Assembly: GCF_009763805.1 (NCBI RefSeq)
Contig: NZ_CP046804.1
Coordinates: 1 to 64,000, forward strand
Length of the DNA stretch: 64,000 bases
Direction: 5' to 3'
DNA from: Vibrio cidicii
GTDB lineage: Bacteria > Pseudomonadota > Gammaproteobacteria > Enterobacterales > Vibrionaceae
The notes below the pieces were generated by a model, which worked only from the letters and a program-made list of their open reading frames with translations, had not been told where the DNA came from and made no database searches. Below, in pieces: positions 9,487-19,905 of the stretch; positions within the stretch are counted from its first letter, which is position 1; every line of letters starts with the position of its first letter. Made by a program: the position numbers and the translations under genes.

Positions 9487-9734
9487 GGGTCTAACTCCCA
9501 AAAACTTTAGTTCGGTGACAATTTAAGGGCGAGGAATATCCCTCATTTATGCCCGATTGTCAAATGATTTGTGCAAAAACCCATCGAGCCAAAAGAACTT
9601 TTGGTAAGAAAGGTTAACGCGGTTAAGATGGCGGGGATTCTATCAGCATTTTCAGACCAATGCTAATAAATATCCGCTTCGATTCTAATAAAAGGCGGAG
9701 AAAGGTTAGGCTACGGTGAGATTTCGAGGTTATT

Positions 9735-11297
9735 GTGAGTAAACGACTCCTTAAGTCCGGCTTGATCGTCAGTGCTATGACGCTGATTTCAAGGGTTTTG
9801 GGCTTAGTACGCGACGTAGTTGTCGCCAATTTAATGGGCGCTGGAGCCAGTGCCGATGTTTTTTTCTTCGCCAATAAGATTCCTAACTTTCTAAGACGCT
9901 TGTTTGCCGAAGGCGCCTTTTCCCAAGCGTTTGTTCCTGTTCTGACGGAGTATCACGCCAGTGGCGACATGAACAAAACGCGCGATTTGATCGCGAAAGC
10001 GTCGGGTACTCTGGGTGTGATCGTCACTGTGGTGACCATTTTGGGCGTTCTGGGTTCAGGCATGGTCAGTGCACTTTTCGGCGCTGGTTGGTTTCTGGAT
10101 TGGTTACGCGGCGGGCCTGCCGCAGAAAAGTTTGAGCTAGCGAGCTTTATCCTCAAAATTACCTTTCCCTATCTCTGGTTTATCACTTTTGTTGCGCTGT
10201 CGGGGGCTATCCTTAACACCATGGGGAGGTTTGCCGTTTCCTCTTTTACCCCAGTGTTTCTCAATGTGATGATGATATTGGCGGCTTGGTATATTGCGCC
10301 GTATCTTGCTCAGCCGGAAGTGGGCTTAGCGATAGGGGTCTTTTTAGGCGGATTGGTGCAATTTCTCTTCCAACTGCCTTTTTTAATCAAAGCAGGGGTG
10401 TTGGTCAAACCGAAATGGGGATGGCGAGATCCGGGCGTGGTTAAAATTCGTACCTTGATGCTGCCTGCGCTGTTTGGTGTCTCCGTTAGCCAAATTAACC
10501 TTCTGTTCGACACCTTTATTGCTAGTTTTTTGCAAACCGGTTCGATCTCTTGGCTTTACTATTCTGACCGCTTGCTAGAGTTCCCGCTTGGCTTGTTCGG
10601 CATTGCGATTGCGACGGTTATCTTACCTGCGCTGTCGCGTAAACACGTTGATGCACACAGTGAAGGCTTCGCCCATACCATGGATTGGGGGGTACGTATG
10701 GTGACCTTGCTTGGCATCCCCGCCATGCTCGGACTGATGGTTTTGGCCAAACCTATGTTGATGGTTCTGTTTATGCGCGGCGAGTTTAGCCCCCAAGACG
10801 TTCACCAAGCTTCTCTATCGCTGCTGGCGTACGCATCGGGCCTGCTGAATTTCATGTTGATCAAGGTTCTCGCCCCAGGGTACTACTCACGTCAGGACAC
10901 CAAGACACCAGTCAAATACGGCATTATTGCTATGGTGACTAATATGGTGTTTAACGGGATTTTCGCTTGGTTTTATGGTTATGTCGGCTTAGCGGTGGCG
11001 ACAGCTCTGTCGGCATTAGTGAACATGACGTTGCTGTATCGAGGTTTACATCTAGCTGGGGTTTACCGGATTTCTAAGCGAACCGTCTATTTTATTGCAC
11101 GTTTAATTTTGGCTGGCGCTGCAATGGTTGCGGTCTTATTGTGGAAAATGGAGCAGATGAGCACTTGGTTACAATGGACATCGGCTCATCGCGCTGGGGA
11201 GCTCCTTCTGCTGATTTTGATCGGCGCAATTGCTTACTTAATCTCGGCGTTTTTGTTCGGGATTCGGCTAAAAGACCTAAAAGCTGGGACAGAGTAA
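9735..11297 (+). CDS. murJ: Lipid II flippase MurJ
   Basis: A 520-residue inner-membrane protein of the MOP superfamily (MviN/MurJ) with about 14 transmembrane segments. It moves lipid II across the membrane for peptidoglycan synthesis. The N-terminal signature SGLIVSAMTLISRVLGLVRD and ADVFFFANKIPNFLRRLFAEGAFSQAFVPV is typical, including the conserved basic residues lining the cavity. The start is GTG at 9735. ribF follows after 72 bases, the classic murJ-ribF-ileS-lspA order. Confidence 0.97.
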   Translation: MSKRLLKSGLIVSAMTLISRVLGLVRDVVVANLMGAGASADVFFFANKIPNFLRRLFAEGAFSQAFVPVLTEYHASGDMNKTRDLIAKASGTLGVIVTVVTILGVLGSGMVSALFGAGWFLDWLRGGPAAEKFELASFILKITFPYLWFITFVALSGAILNTMGRFAVSSFTPVFLNVMMILAAWYIAPYLAQPEVGLAIGVFLGGLVQFLFQLPFLIKAGVLVKPKWGWRDPGVVKIRTLMLPALFGVSVSQINLLFDTFIASFLQTGSISWLYYSDRLLEFPLGLFGIAIATVILPALSRKHVDAHSEGFAHTMDWGVRMVTLLGIPAMLGLMVLAKPMLMVLFMRGEFSPQDVHQASLSLLAYASGLLNFMLIKVLAPGYYSRQDTKTPVKYGIIAMVTNMVFNGIFAWFYGYVGLAVATALSALVNMTLLYRGLHLAGVYRISKRTVYFIARLILAGAAMVAVLLWKMEQMSTWLQWTSAHRAGELLLLILIGAIAYLISAFLFGIRLKDLKAGTE

Positions 11298-11369
11298 GCT
11301 CGATTAGTATATAATCCGCCAGTTTGACACTGCATAAATAGAAAAACAGAGGCACTTCGCTGTATCCAA

Positions 11370-12305
11370 ATGGAACTGATACGAGGCATTCATAATATAA
11401 GGTCACAGCATCGTGGCTGTGTATTAACCATCGGCAATTTTGATGGTGTCCATCTCGGGCATCAGCAAGTGTTGCGTCAGGTTTCTCTGCAAGCCAAAGC
11501 CATGTCACTGCCGTCTGTGGTCATGACTTTTGAACCCCAGCCGATGGAGTTGTTTGCCAAAGAAAAGGCACCAGCGCGATTAACCCGTTTGCGGGATAAA
11601 TTTGTGCAACTTGGCAAATTAGGGCTGGATCGTTTGTTGTGTGTCAATTTCAACCGACATTTTGCCGCTCTTGATGCTGAGGCATTTATTCGCGACTTGT
11701 TGGTCGAGCGTTTGGGTGTTAAGTTTCTTGTTGTTGGTGATGATTTTTGCTTTGGCAAAGCGCGTCAAGGCAACTTCACCATGTTGCAAGAAGCAGGAAA
11801 GAAATACGGTTTTACCGTGGTTAATACTCAAAGCTTCTGTTTAGAGCAGTTACGAGTGAGCAGCACCGCTATTCGTGAAGCGTTAGCCAGTGATGATTTA
11901 TCAGCGGCGGCGCAAATGTTGGGGCGGGATTACAGCATTAGCGGCCGTGTCTCTCACGGCCGAAAATTAGGCAGAACCATAGGTTTTCCGACGGCAAATA
12001 TTCCGCTTAAGCGTTGTGTTTCCCCGGTTTCTGGCGTCTACGTTGTGCAAGCTTTAGGGCTTGCACAAAACGCCATTGGCGGCGTGGCCAACATTGGTCA
12101 GCGTCCGACAGTAAACGGCGTTCGTCAGCAGTTAGAAGTGCACTTATTCGACTTTCAGGCCAACTTGTATGGCAAACAGTTAGAAGTGGTGCTTTTGCAT
12201 AAACTGCGTGATGAAAAAAAGTTTGAGTCGTTTGATGCACTCAAACAGCAAATTGAATTGGATGCTGAGGCAGCAAGGGTGTGGCTGCGTCAGCTAACTC
12301 GTTGA
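11370..12305 (+). CDS. ribF: Bifunctional riboflavin kinase / FAD synthetase
   Basis: A 311-residue cytoplasmic enzyme making FMN and then FAD. The N-terminal adenylyltransferase domain has the nucleotide-binding GNFDGVHLGHQQVL motif and VSSTAIREAL. The C-terminal riboflavin kinase domain has GRKLGRTIGFPTANI and GVANIGQRPTVNG. Length is normal. It lies between murJ and ileS in the conserved order; 64 bases separate it from ileS. Confidence 0.97.
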   Translation: MELIRGIHNIRSQHRGCVLTIGNFDGVHLGHQQVLRQVSLQAKAMSLPSVVMTFEPQPMELFAKEKAPARLTRLRDKFVQLGKLGLDRLLCVNFNRHFAALDAEAFIRDLLVERLGVKFLVVGDDFCFGKARQGNFTMLQEAGKKYGFTVVNTQSFCLEQLRVSSTAIREALASDDLSAAAQMLGRDYSISGRVSHGRKLGRTIGFPTANIPLKRCVSPVSGVYVVQALGLAQNAIGGVANIGQRPTVNGVRQQLEVHLFDFQANLYGKQLEVVLLHKLRDEKKFESFDALKQQIELDAEAARVWLRQLTR

Positions 12306-12369
12306 ACGGTTTATTCCACCGAACAACATAATGTCTAACTTTCGCCCAATATAACGGAATTAAGAATCG

Positions 12370-15214
12370 ATGAGTGAGTATAAAGATACCCTGAACTTAC
12401 CTGAAACAGGGTTTCCGATGCGCGGCGATCTGGCTAAACGTGAGCCAGAAATGCTAAAGCGTTGGTATCAAGAAGACCTTTACGGAGCCATCCGTGAAGC
12501 GAAAAAAGGCAAGAAATCATTTGTATTGCATGATGGTCCTCCTTATGCGAACGGTGATATTCACATTGGTCACGCACTAAACAAGATTCTTAAAGACATT
12601 ATTATTAAATCCAAAACACTTTCAGGTTTTGACGCACCTTACATTCCAGGTTGGGACTGCCACGGTCTACCTATCGAACTGATGGTTGAAAAGAAAGTCG
12701 GCAAACCGGGCCAAAAAGTGACCGCAGCCGAGTTTCGTGAAAAATGCCGTGAATACGCAGCAGGCCAAGTGGAAGGGCAAAAAGAGAGCTTTAAGCGTCT
12801 TGGTATCATGGGCGAGTGGGATAAACCATACCGCACTATGGATTTCGCCACTGAAGCCAACATCATCCGTGCGCTGGGCAAAATTGCCGACAATGGCCAC
12901 TTACTGAAAGGGTTTAAACCGGTTCACTGGTGTACCGATTGTGGCAGCGCACTGGCAGAAGCGGAAGTGGAATACAAAAACAAAGTTTCTCCTTCTATCG
13001 ACGTTCGTTTTAAAGCGGCTGATGAAGCGGCGCTGCTGACGAAATTTGCTTTAAATGAAGGCCACGAAGGCCACGGTGACGTCTCGATCGTTATCTGGAC
13101 AACCACGCCTTGGACACTGCCTGCTAACCGCGCAGTGTGTTTGCGTGAGGATCTTGAGTACGTACTGATCCAAGTTGAGGGCGATGCGGCTTCAGAGCGT
13201 CAACCTGAGCGTATTATCGTTGCGGCTGAACTGGCCAAAGAGGTGATGGATCGCGCGGGTATTGAGCACTTCCACAACCTTGGTTTTGCCAAAGGTGCGG
13301 ATCTTGAACTGGTTCAGTTCCAACACCCATTCTACGCGTTTACAGTGCCAGCGATCCTTGGTGATCACGTCACCACCGATTCGGGTACTGGTGTGGTACA
13401 CACCGCTCCGGGACATGGCCAAGAAGACTTTGCAGTCGGCCAAAAATATGGCCTTGAAGTGGCAAATCCTGTGGGCTCAAACGGCGTTTATCTGCCAGAC
13501 ACTGAACTGTTTGCTGGCCAACACGTCTTCAAAGCGAATGACGCTGTCGTCGAAACGCTAAAAGAAAAAGGCGCATTGCTGCATCATCACGCTTACGAGC
13601 ATAGCTACCCGCACTGCTGGCGTCACAAAACGCCCATCATCTTCCGCGCGACCCCTCAGTGGTTTGTGTCGATGGACCAAGCGGGTCTACGTGCCAAAGC
13701 ACTAGAGTCGATCAAAGGCGTTCAGTGGATGCCGGAGTGGGGTCAAAGCCGCATTGAAGGGATGATCGAAGGTCGCCCAGAATGGTGTATCTCACGTCAA
13801 CGTACTTGGGGTGTGCCAATTGCCCTGTTCGTGCACAAAGAAACCGCAGAGCTGCATCCAAACTCGCTTGAGCTGATTGAAAAAGTGGCTCAAGTGGTTG
13901 AACAAAAAGGCATTCAAGCGTGGTGGGATCTTGACGCCGCAGAACTGCTCGGCGAAGAAGCGCCGCAGTATGAAAAAGTACTCGATACCTTAGACGTTTG
14001 GTTTGATTCTGGCGTAACACACTACGCAGTCGTTGATAAACGCGAAGAGTTCAACGGCGCACAAGCAGACATGTACCTTGAAGGTTCGGACCAACACCGT
14101 GGTTGGTTCCAGTCTTCGCTGATCTCTTCTATTGCGATGAAAGGCAAAGCGCCTTACAAGCAAGTATTGACGCACGGTTTCGTGGTCGATGGCCAAGGCC
14201 GTAAGATGTCAAAATCGATCGGTAACGTGGTTGCACCAAAAGATGTCACCAACAAGCTAGGTGCAGATATCCTGCGTCTGTGGGTTGCTTCAACCGACTA
14301 TACGGGCGAAGTGGCGGTTTCTGATGAAATCCTCAAGCGTTCAGCCGATGCTTACCGTCGTATCCGTAACACGGCGCGTTTCTTCTTGGCGAACTTGAAC
14401 GGTTTCAATCCAGAAACAGATATCGTACCCGCTGATGAAATGGTTGCGCTGGATCGCTGGGCGGTAGGTCGTGCATTAGCGGCGCAGAACGAGATCGTCA
14501 AAGCGTATGAAGAGTACAACACGCACGGCGTTACGCAGCGTCTGATGCACTTCTGTTCTATCGAGATGGGTTCATTCTATCTTGATGTGATCAAAGACCG
14601 TCAGTACACCGCGAAGCGTGGTGGTCATGCACAGCGCAGCTGTCAGACCGCGCTGTACTACATCGTCGAGGCGTTGGTACGTTGGATGGCGCCAATCATG
14701 TCGTTTACTGCCGATGAAATCTGGAACCAGATGCCGGGTGAGCGTGACAAGTTTGTCTTCACCGGTGAATGGTTCGATGGTCTGTTTGGCCTTGCAGAAG
14801 GTGAAGAGCTCAACAATGCATTTTGGTCTGAAATCCAGAAAGTGCGTGGTGCAGTCAACAAACTGCTTGAAGCGGCACGTACCGAGAAGACCATCGGTGG
14901 CTCACTACAAGCGGAACTGACGCTGTTTGCCAGCGACGATCTTGCAGCGAAAATCAACAAACTTGACGATGAGCTGCGCTTCGTTTCTGCTGACTTCAGC
15001 CGCCACCGTTAAACCACTGGGCGAGAAGTCAGACGCGGCGCAAGCCACCGACATTGAAGGTCTGTTTGTTGAAGTGCGGGCAACGGAAGCTGAGAAGTGT
15101 GACCGTTGTTGGCATCACACGCCAGACGTTGGCACCATCGCAGGTCACGAAAAAATCTGTGGACGTTGTGTCTCTAACGTCGATGGCGAAGGCGAAGTGC
15201 GTAAGTTTGCCTAA
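12370..15214 (+). CDS. ileS: Isoleucyl-tRNA synthetase, with one-base frameshift
   Basis: Class I aminoacyl-tRNA synthetase, about 947 residues after repair. Visible are the HIGH motif ([15 protein letters not shown]), the CP1 editing domain (residues about 200-400, with [13 protein letters not shown]), KMSKS ([10 protein letters not shown]) and the C-terminal zinc finger CDRCWHH...CGRC. The zinc finger falls in the shifted part. The break is at 14984-14986: CGC TTC GTT TCT should read CGC TTC GTT CTG, joining ...DDELRFV to [16 protein letters not shown]. The upstream frame ends at 15012. An essential gene cannot lose its tail this way, so a sequence error is likely. Confidence 0.95.
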
Positions 15215-15254
15215 TTGTCGGCGAGCGAAAGACTGAACTTTTTATCGTAATTGC

Positions 15255-15281
15255 AGCCCCAGTATTCACTGGGGCTATTTT
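15255..15281 (+). terminator. Terminator-like hairpin between ileS and lspA
   Basis: AGCCCCAGT-ATTC-ACTGGGGCT is a perfect 9-bp stem (15255-15276) followed by ATTTTT, ending only 12 bases before the lspA start. In most relatives ileS and lspA are co-transcribed, so this may be a partial terminator or mRNA stabiliser that sets the lspA level. Confidence 0.65.
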
Positions 15282-15292
15282 TAGGAATTGAG

Positions 15293-15796
15293 ATGAGCGA
15301 AAAAGCACTGACGTTAAAGCAATCTGGGGTGCGCTGGCTGTGGTTAGCCTTTGTGGTGTTTGTGGCCGATATCGGCATCAAATTTGTGGTGATGGAGAAG
15401 ATGGGCTACGGCTGGGCCAATCGCATTGAAGTCCTGCCATTCTTTAATTTGCTGTATGTGCACAACTATGGCGCCGCTTTCAGTTTTCTCAGTGATCAAG
15501 AGGGTTGGCAGCGTTGGTTGTTCACCGGTATTGCTTTTGCGGTTACGGGCCTATTGACCTATTGGATGAGCAAACTCTCCGCGAAAGAAAAATGGAACAA
15601 CATTGCTTATGCGATGATTATTGGCGGAGCCGTAGGCAACGTCTTTGATCGTTTAGTACACGGTTTTGTGGTCGATTACTTGGACTTTTTCTGGGGTAAC
15701 TACCACTGGCCAGCTTTTAACTTAGCCGATGCAGCCATCTGCCTTGGCGCCGCGATGATCATCTTAGATGGCTTTCGTCGCAAAGAATCGCAATAA
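15293..15796 (+). CDS. lspA: Lipoprotein signal peptidase II
   Basis: A 167-residue inner-membrane aspartyl protease with four transmembrane segments that removes the signal peptide from diacylglyceryl-modified prolipoproteins, the step after Lgt. Conserved motifs are [30 protein letters not shown] and FNLADAAI; the two catalytic Asp residues lie in the last two. The ATG at 15293 is preceded by AGGAATTG. An in-frame ATG at 15251 lies in the upstream hairpin and would add 14 unrelated residues. Confidence 0.96.
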   Translation: MSEKALTLKQSGVRWLWLAFVVFVADIGIKFVVMEKMGYGWANRIEVLPFFNLLYVHNYGAAFSFLSDQEGWQRWLFTGIAFAVTGLLTYWMSKLSAKEKWNNIAYAMIIGGAVGNVFDRLVHGFVVDYLDFFWGNYHWPAFNLADAAICLGAAMIILDGFRRKESQ

Positions 15797-15810
15797 AAAC
15801 CAATAACCCT

Positions 15811-15844
15811 AAGCGCTGTCCGTTGATTCGGTCAGCGCTTTTGT
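15811..15844 (+). terminator. Hairpin after lspA
   Basis: AAGCGCTGTCCG pairs with CGGTCAGCGCTT (15811-15840, one internal mismatch), followed by TTGTCT. It lies 15 bases after lspA and 50 bases before fkpB, so fkpB-ispH may have a separate or read-through promoter. Confidence 0.65.
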
Positions 15845-15893
15845 CTATAACGAGCAAGCAACTGCCACCGTTTCTCTACAAGGAAGCCGTAAC

Positions 15894-16325
15894 GTGACCA
15901 CTATTACCCAACAATCTGCTGTAACGCTGCACTTTACGATTAAAATGAAAGACGGCTCTGTCGCCGATAGCACGCACAACATGGGCAAACCAGCGAAGTT
16001 TGTCATGGGCGATGGCAGCCTGAGTGACAACTTCGAGCAGTGTCTGCTTGGGTTGCAAGCGGGCGAAAACAAGTCAATTGAACTCAAAGCGCAAGATGCC
16101 TTTGGCTTGCCCAATCCGGATCATATCCACCACATGGACCGCGCACGTTTTGTTGGCGATGCCGCGGTGGAAGTCGGTACGATCATGGCCTTTGCCGGAC
16201 CCGATGGGATGGAGATCCCAGGCATCATTACCGAAATCGCCGGAGACTCGGTGACGGTTGATTTTAACCACCCACTCGCCGGGCAAGATGTGACTTTTGA
16301 AGTTGAAATTTTGTCAGTAGAATAG
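15894..16325 (+). CDS. fkpB: FKBP-type peptidyl-prolyl isomerase (SlpA/FkpB)
   Basis: A 143-residue SlyD-like FKBP isomerase. It starts with the FKBP strand TLHFTIKMKDGSVADSTHNMGKP and contains GDGSLSDNFEQCLLGLQAGENKSIELKAQDAFGLPN, the segment before the chaperone 'insert-in-flap' domain. It lacks the His-rich tail of SlyD, so FkpB (SlpA) is the better name. The start is GTG 15894. Its position between lspA and ispH is conserved. Confidence 0.92.
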   Translation: MTTITQQSAVTLHFTIKMKDGSVADSTHNMGKPAKFVMGDGSLSDNFEQCLLGLQAGENKSIELKAQDAFGLPNPDHIHHMDRARFVGDAAVEVGTIMAFAGPDGMEIPGIITEIAGDSVTVDFNHPLAGQDVTFEVEILSVE

Positions 16326-16346
16326 CCAGCCAAAAGATAACTACCC

Positions 16347-17309
16347 ATGAGCAATGAAATGAAAATCCTGTTAGCCAACCCGCGTGGATTCTGTGCCGGA
16401 GTCGATCGTGCCATCAGCATTGTTGAGCGCGCACTGGAACTGTATCAGCCGCCGATTTATGTTCGCCATGAAGTGGTGCACAACCGTTTTGTGGTCGAAG
16501 GGCTGAAGCAACGCGGTGCGGTGTTTGTGGAGGAACTTCATGAAGTACCGGATAACAACATCGTCATTTTCTCTGCTCATGGTGTCTCTCAAGCGGTGCG
16601 TCAGGAAGCGAAAGAGCGCGATCTCACCGTGTTCGATGCGACCTGTCCTCTGGTCACTAAAGTGCACATGGAGGTGGCGCGCGCCAGTCGCCGCAGTATG
16701 GAAGTGGTGCTGATTGGCCACGCTGGTCATCCGGAAGTCGAAGGCACTATGGGACAATATGCCAGCCAGCAGGGCGGTATGTATCTGGTTGAAAAGCCGG
16801 AAGATGTTATTGGCCTTAAAGCGGTGGTGAAAGATCCGAGCAATCTGCACTACGTCAGCCAAACCACCTTGTCAGTTGATGAGACCGCCGATGTGATTGA
16901 TGAACTGCGCCGCGTGTTCCCTGATATCCAAGGCCCACGCAAAGACGATATCTGCTACGCGACACAAAACCGTCAAGATGCGGTGCGTGAGTTAGCCAGT
17001 GAGGTCGATGTGATGGTGGTGGTGGGGTCAAAGAACTCCTCGAACTCAACACGTCTCAAAGAGCTCGCAGAAAAACTCGGCACGCCTGCCTATCTGACCG
17101 ACTGCCCGCAGGATATACAGCCAGTGTGGTTTGACGGTAAAGTCAAAGTTGGTGTCACGGCTGGCGCCTCTGCGCCAGAAGAGTTGGTCAATCAGATCTT
17201 GGATCGCATCAAAGAGCTGGGCGCACAATCGGTTGAAGAGGTGCTAGGCCGCGAAGAGAATATGTTCTTTGAAGTGCCGAAAGAGCTGCAAATTAAGCAG
17301 ATTGATTAA
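16347..17309 (+). CDS. ispH: 4-hydroxy-3-methylbut-2-enyl diphosphate reductase
   Basis: The last step of the MEP isoprenoid pathway, making IPP and DMAPP with a [4Fe-4S] cluster. The 320-residue protein has the three cluster cysteines in [23 protein letters not shown] and LTDCPQDIQ, and the active-site segments SAHGVS and [11 protein letters not shown]. It lies 21 bases behind fkpB and is the last gene before a bidirectional terminator. Confidence 0.97.
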   Translation: MSNEMKILLANPRGFCAGVDRAISIVERALELYQPPIYVRHEVVHNRFVVEGLKQRGAVFVEELHEVPDNNIVIFSAHGVSQAVRQEAKERDLTVFDATCPLVTKVHMEVARASRRSMEVVLIGHAGHPEVEGTMGQYASQQGGMYLVEKPEDVIGLKAVVKDPSNLHYVSQTTLSVDETADVIDELRRVFPDIQGPRKDDICYATQNRQDAVRELASEVDVMVVVGSKNSSNSTRLKELAEKLGTPAYLTDCPQDIQPVWFDGKVKVGVTAGASAPEELVNQILDRIKELGAQSVEEVLGREENMFFEVPKELQIKQID

Positions 17310-17325
17310 GTGCGGTGAAACGAAG

Positions 17326-17350
17326 AAGGCGACCAAACGGGTCGCCTTTT
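17326..17350. terminator. Bidirectional terminator ispH / btsR
   Basis: AAGGCGACC pairs with GGTCGCCTT (17326-17348), with TTTT on the plus side. It lies between the convergent ispH and btsR genes and can serve both, more strongly ispH. Confidence 0.8.
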
Positions 17351-17372
17351 GCGTTTCTGTTACTCAGTGAGG

Positions 17373-18101
17373 CTACTGGTAAATGCCAAGCATCTCTTTG
17401 AGTAATTTAAGATAGCGGCGACTGACCGGAATGGTAAAACCCGTGCGGGTGATGATTTCGGCTAAGCCATTTTCCAACAATTTGATTTCACTGATTGCTT
17501 TGATTGCCACCAAATATTGCCGGTGGCAGCGTACCAGTGGTGTTTTCTCTTCCAGCGTTTTTAACGTCAGTTGGGTACTGGCGGTTTGATTGATGGAGCG
17601 CACATGCACGCCACTAATATCGCTGTAAGCGCATTCGACGTTGTCCGTGGCCATGATCACAATCCGGTTGTGGCCGATACACGGGATTTGGTCCAGCGTT
17701 TCAGGGGCGATGCCGGACAAATGTTGGCTGAGCGCCGACTGGCTGGCGGCACGATTGAGGCGCTTTACGGTCTTTTTCAGCCGCTCGGGGTCGACGGGTT
17801 TCAGCAGGTAATCAAAGGCATTGTCCTCAAACGCCTGAATCGCGTACTGATCATAAGCGGTGACAAACACCACATACGGCATGGTTTCTGGGTCCATCAT
17901 GCCAAGCAGCTCTATGCCGGTCACTTGGGGCATCTGAATGTCGAGAAACACCACATCGGGTTTGAGCTCGTTGATTTTCTTTAACCCCATGATGGCATTG
18001 GCCGCATCGCCAATCACCTCAATCTCACCCGTTTCACCCAGCAGCTCGCAAAGCTCGTCACGAGCAAAAGGTTCGTCATCAATTACCAGTGCGGTCAACA
18101 T
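17373..18101 (-). CDS. btsR: LytTR response regulator BtsR (YehT)
   Basis: A 242-residue response regulator. The receiver domain has the acid pair Asp8-Asp9, the phospho-acceptor Asp54 in VFLDIQMP and the KP motif in YLLKPVD. The C-terminal LytTR DNA-binding domain includes LVRCHRQYLVAI and IPVSRRYLKLL. It is the partner of the BtsS kinase, whose gene ends 26 bases upstream. In E. coli BtsSR senses extracellular pyruvate and induces the transporter btsT. Here the transporter gene is directly upstream in the same orientation, and its promoter region carries repeats resembling BtsR sites (see 21470-21598). Confidence 0.93.
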   Translation of the reverse strand: MLTALVIDDEPFARDELCELLGETGEIEVIGDAANAIMGLKKINELKPDVVFLDIQMPQVTGIELLGMMDPETMPYVVFVTAYDQYAIQAFEDNAFDYLLKPVDPERLKKTVKRLNRAASQSALSQHLSGIAPETLDQIPCIGHNRIVIMATDNVECAYSDISGVHVRSINQTASTQLTLKTLEEKTPLVRCHRQYLVAIKAISEIKLLENGLAEIITRTGFTIPVSRRYLKLLKEMLGIYQ

Positions 18102-18127
18102 CCGTATAGTCCCTGTGTTACAGCTAT

Positions 18128-19808
18128 TCAGCTCATCAACGCTGAGTGCGGAATGATAAAGGTCATTTTAGTAAATTGATGCGGTATCGCTTGAATTTTT
18201 AGTGCTGCATCACGGCCAAAGTGATGACTCAAGCGTTTATCGACAATCTCCATGCCAAGCCCGGAGTGATCCTCACTCGGCGCTTGATAACAACCTGCAT
18301 TGTCTTCAACGGTGATAGCGTAGCCTGTTGGGCTCTTTTCGCTGTAGATGCGCACTAAACCGCCTTCGAGCAAGTTGGAAATACCATGCTTCACCGCATT
18401 TTCGACCAAAGGTTGCAAAGTAAAGCTCGGTAGTTTGACCTCCAGCAGTTCGGCGGCGATGTCGATTTCTACGTCGAGACGATCAGCAAAGCGCGCTTTT
18501 TCAATGCTCAGGTAGGCATTGACGTGCGCCAGCTCTTCTTTAAGCGTGACGGTATTGATGTTTTGCTTAAGGTTGCTGCGAAAGAAATGGGAGAGATTTT
18601 GTATCAGCTCGCGCGCTTTGTCAGGGTCTCGGCGGATCACGGCACTGATGGTATTGAGCGCGTTGAAGAGAAAGTGCGGGTTGACTTGCGCGTGCAGCAG
18701 TTTGATTTCTGATTGCGTCAGTAAGGTTTGTTGTTGCTGGTAATCGCCATAGAGAATTTGGCTGGAAAGCAACTGGGCAATGCCTTCTGCCATCGACATA
18801 TTGATGGTGGAGAAGAGTTTACGTTTGGGCTCGTACAGCTTGATGGTGCCGACCACCTCTTTGCCTGCGCGCAGCGGAATGATCAACGCTGCGCCCAATT
18901 TACAGTCGGCAGCCAGTGAGCATTGATAAGGGCGCTCACTGCCATCGAGATAAATGATCGCATTTTGCGCCATCGAATCGAGCGTGCTTTGCGACGAGAT
19001 TGGCGTGTTGGGTTTGTGGTGGTCATCGCCAATACCGACAAACGCGAGGATCTTCTCTTGATCGGTAATCGCTACTGCGCCGACATTGGTCTCTTCGTAA
19101 ACGATGCGGGCAATTTTCTCGGCATTGGTGCTGTTAAAGCCGCTGTGCAAGATACCGACCGAGCGATCGGCAATGGTCAGTGCGCGGCGGGAAAAGGTGG
19201 CGGAGTATTTTTCGAAGATGGTTTTTCTGTCTTGCAGAATGCTCATAAACAGCGCTGCGCCGACCGAGTTGGCGATGATCATCGGCGCGGCAATCGCCGA
19301 CACCAGAGCGTAGGCTTCTGAGTAGGGTTTGGCGACCACCAGCAAGATGATCATCTGCATGATCTCGGCAAAAAAAGTGATGCCAAACACCACTGAAGGG
19401 TTAAACAGTTGTGCTCCTTTGTTTTTCTTCAGCAGATAGACATGCAATAGGCCACCGATCAGTCCTTCTGTCGTGGTGGAGATTGCGCAGGCGAGATCGG
19501 TAAAACCGCCTAAGGTGTAACGGTGGATACCGCCAGTAAAACCAACCGCAAAACCAACCACTGGGCCGCCGAACAGCCCGCCCATCACCGCACCAATTGC
19601 GCGAGTGTTGGCAATGGCATCGTTGATATGCAGGCCAAAATAGGTGCCCAGAATACAAAAGGCAGAGAAACAGCAGGTAGCACAGAAAGCGGTGACTCAG
19701 GCGTGACGAGATGTTGAGCATCGGCAAGATGAGCGGGGTTTTACTCAGCATATAAGCCAACACCAAGTAAACACACATTTGCTGCAGTAGCGAGATAACC
19801 AGTTCCAT
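18128..19808 (-). CDS. btsS: Pyruvate-sensing histidine kinase BtsS (YehU), with one-base frameshift
   Basis: A LytS-type sensor kinase, about 559 residues after repair. In order: a 5TM-5TMR_LYT membrane sensor (to about residue 190), a GAF domain (about residues 215-345) and the His_kinase/HATPase module with HAQVNPHFLFNALNTISAVIRR (phospho-His) and LQPLVENAVKHGI. The break is at 19668-19670 (GAAAC on the plus strand): CTG TTT CTC should read CTG TTC TCT, restoring ...LLFSAFCILGTYFGLHINDA in a membrane segment. btsR follows at once. A terminator separates btsS from the upstream transporter gene. Confidence 0.92.
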
Positions 19809-19853
19809 AACGACTCTTCTGTGGCTGAACAGGGTTTATTGTATGGCAAAGAA

Positions 19854-19881
19854 AAAGAGTCTGCGACTGGGCAGACTCTTT
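19854..19881 (-). terminator. Terminator after the CstA/BtsT gene
   Basis: AAAGAGTCTGC pairs perfectly with GCAGACTCTTT around a GACTGG loop. On the minus strand it is followed by TTCTTTG. It lies 25 bases after the transporter stop and 45 bases before the btsS start. Confidence 0.85.
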
Positions 19882-19905
19882 GTTTAGGCACTCATGGCGT
19901 GGTGC

